From assembly GCA_937132145.1 (NCBI GenBank), contig CAKZNY010000120.1, positions 1-6,020 on the forward strand: a stretch of DNA of 6,020 nt. The letters are read 5' to 3'. Positions within the stretch are counted from its first letter, which is position 1; each line of letters begins with the position of its first letter. The notes below the pieces were generated by a model, which saw nothing but the letters and a program-made list of their open reading frames with translations, was not told where the DNA came from and did no database searches. Positions 5,682 to 6,020 of the stretch are shown here, one piece after another. The DNA comes from an uncultured Paracoccaceae bacterium. Lineage in GTDB: Bacteria > Pseudomonadota > Alphaproteobacteria > Rhodobacterales > Rhodobacteraceae. Both the position numbers and the translations under genes were made by a program.

Positions 5682-5710
5682 AACCCTTGATGCGGTGCAG
5701 CATAACCCTT
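5682..5710. promoter_or_regulatory. Direct repeats flanking a short dyad upstream of phaZ
   Basis: AACCCTT occurs at 5682-5688 and 5704-5710, 22 bp apart (two helical turns). The interval holds an ATGC-N6-GCAT dyad (5690-5703). PHA genes of Paracoccus and Rhodobacter relatives are controlled by PhaR at TGC/GCA-rich dyads, so this is a possible regulator site. The resemblance is loose. Confidence 0.3.
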
Positions 5711-5713
5711 AGC

Positions 5714-5738
5714 CTCCGTTTCAAGTCACTGAACGGAG
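5714..5738 (+). promoter_or_regulatory. Hairpin sequestering the phaZ ribosome binding site
   Basis: CTCCGTT (5714-5720) and AACGGAG (5732-5738) are perfectly complementary over 7 bp with an 11-nt loop. The 3' arm contains the only good Shine-Dalgarno of phaZ (GGAG, 5735-5738), which ends 5 nt before the ATG. In the mRNA the 5' arm would mask it. The pairing is directly visible; a regulatory role is inferred. Confidence 0.5.
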
Positions 5739-5743
5739 ACGCC

Positions 5744-6020
5744 ATGCTGTACCACGCCTACGAGATGACCCACGCGGCCGTTCGCCCCTTGCGTACAATG
5801 GCGAAGTTGGGTCAGCAGATGTTGCAGTCTCCGTTTAATCCAATGGCAAACAGCCATGCAGCGCGTACGTCCATTGCCTCCATGGAAATGTTCATCAATG
5901 CCACGCGTCAATATGACAAGCCGGAATTCGGGCTGGAAACGACGTTGGTTGACGGGGTGGAAACCTCGATTGTCGAGGAAATCGCCCATGCCTTGCCGTT
6001 TTGCAACCTGCTCCATTTCA
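5744..6020 (+). CDS. phaZ: Intracellular polyhydroxyalkanoate depolymerase, N-terminal part
   Basis: The first 92 codons are present and the gene continues past the right edge. The start MLYHAYEMTHAAVRPLR is characteristic of the PhaZ family (TIGR01849 type) that degrades intracellular PHA/PHB granules to hydroxyacids. The following QSPFNP (28-33) and the ARTSIASMEMF stretch also fit. The catalytic lipase box (GxCxG-like) and the rest of the alpha/beta hydrolase fold lie outside the window. The ATG at 5744 is preceded by GGAG at 5735-5738. It is divergent from the TIGR02300 gene with 154 bp between starts. In Rhodobacterales phaZ often lies beside phaC/phaP/phaR, which would be expected to the right or nearby; they are not visible here. 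Confidence 0.88.
   Translation, partial: MLYHAYEMTHAAVRPLRTMAKLGQQMLQSPFNPMANSHAARTSIASMEMFINATRQYDKPEFGLETTLVDGVETSIVEEIAHALPFCNLLHF

Noticed and set aside
5726..6016. 96-residue minus-strand frame opposite phaZ
   Set aside because: The plus strand encodes a recognisable PhaZ N-terminus; the minus frame is its shadow.

Overview
The window looks like a chromosomal segment of an alphaproteobacterium, most likely a marine Rhodobacterales (Roseobacter-type) species. The clues are a TIGR02300/FYDLN-acid family gene beside a tRNA-Ala(GGC), a phaZ-type polyhydroxyalkanoate depolymerase, moderate GC content, and the make-up of the respiratory cluster. The taxonomic call is inference from gene content.

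Left two thirds (1-3971, minus strand): one tightly packed operon read right to left. It encodes a 54-residue single-helix membrane protein, a CuA-bearing subunit II, a heme-copper subunit I, a CtaB-like heme farnesyltransferase and a SenC/SCO copper chaperone that runs off the left edge. Intergenic gaps are 27, 14 and 16 nt, and the last pair overlap. Subunit I has all six metal-binding histidines, but the position of the active-site cross-linked tyrosine (His+4 in helix VI) is glutamine. With the gene order (small protein, II, I, SenC) and the regulator, this argues for a noncanonical nitric oxide reductase of the sNOR/eNOR kind (norSY-senC-orf1-like) rather than an oxygen reductase, although automatic annotation would probably call it a cytochrome c oxidase.

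Control region (3972-4187): divergent promoters. The operon promoter has a perfect -35 (TTGACA), a 17-bp spacer and a -10 (TTTACT). A 23-bp dyad closely resembling the NsrR operator lies across the spacer and -10. On the other side is nsrR (4188-4667, plus strand), an Rrf2-family regulator with the three cysteines of the NO-sensing Fe-S cluster. Two overlapping AT-rich palindromes sit at its promoter. The simple model is that NsrR represses the operon, NO destroys its cluster, and the NO reductase with its copper and heme maturation factors is then made.

Right third: a roughly 410-bp stretch without genes (4668-5078) that holds hairpins and short repeats; tRNA-Ala(GGC) on the minus strand with encoded CCA and the G3:U70 identity pair; a TIGR02300 zinc-ribbon/acidic-tail protein on the minus strand; and the 5' end of phaZ on the plus strand. 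The phaZ Shine-Dalgarno lies inside a perfect 7-bp inverted repeat that could occlude it. These genes look like ordinary chromosomal background, unrelated to the NO cluster.
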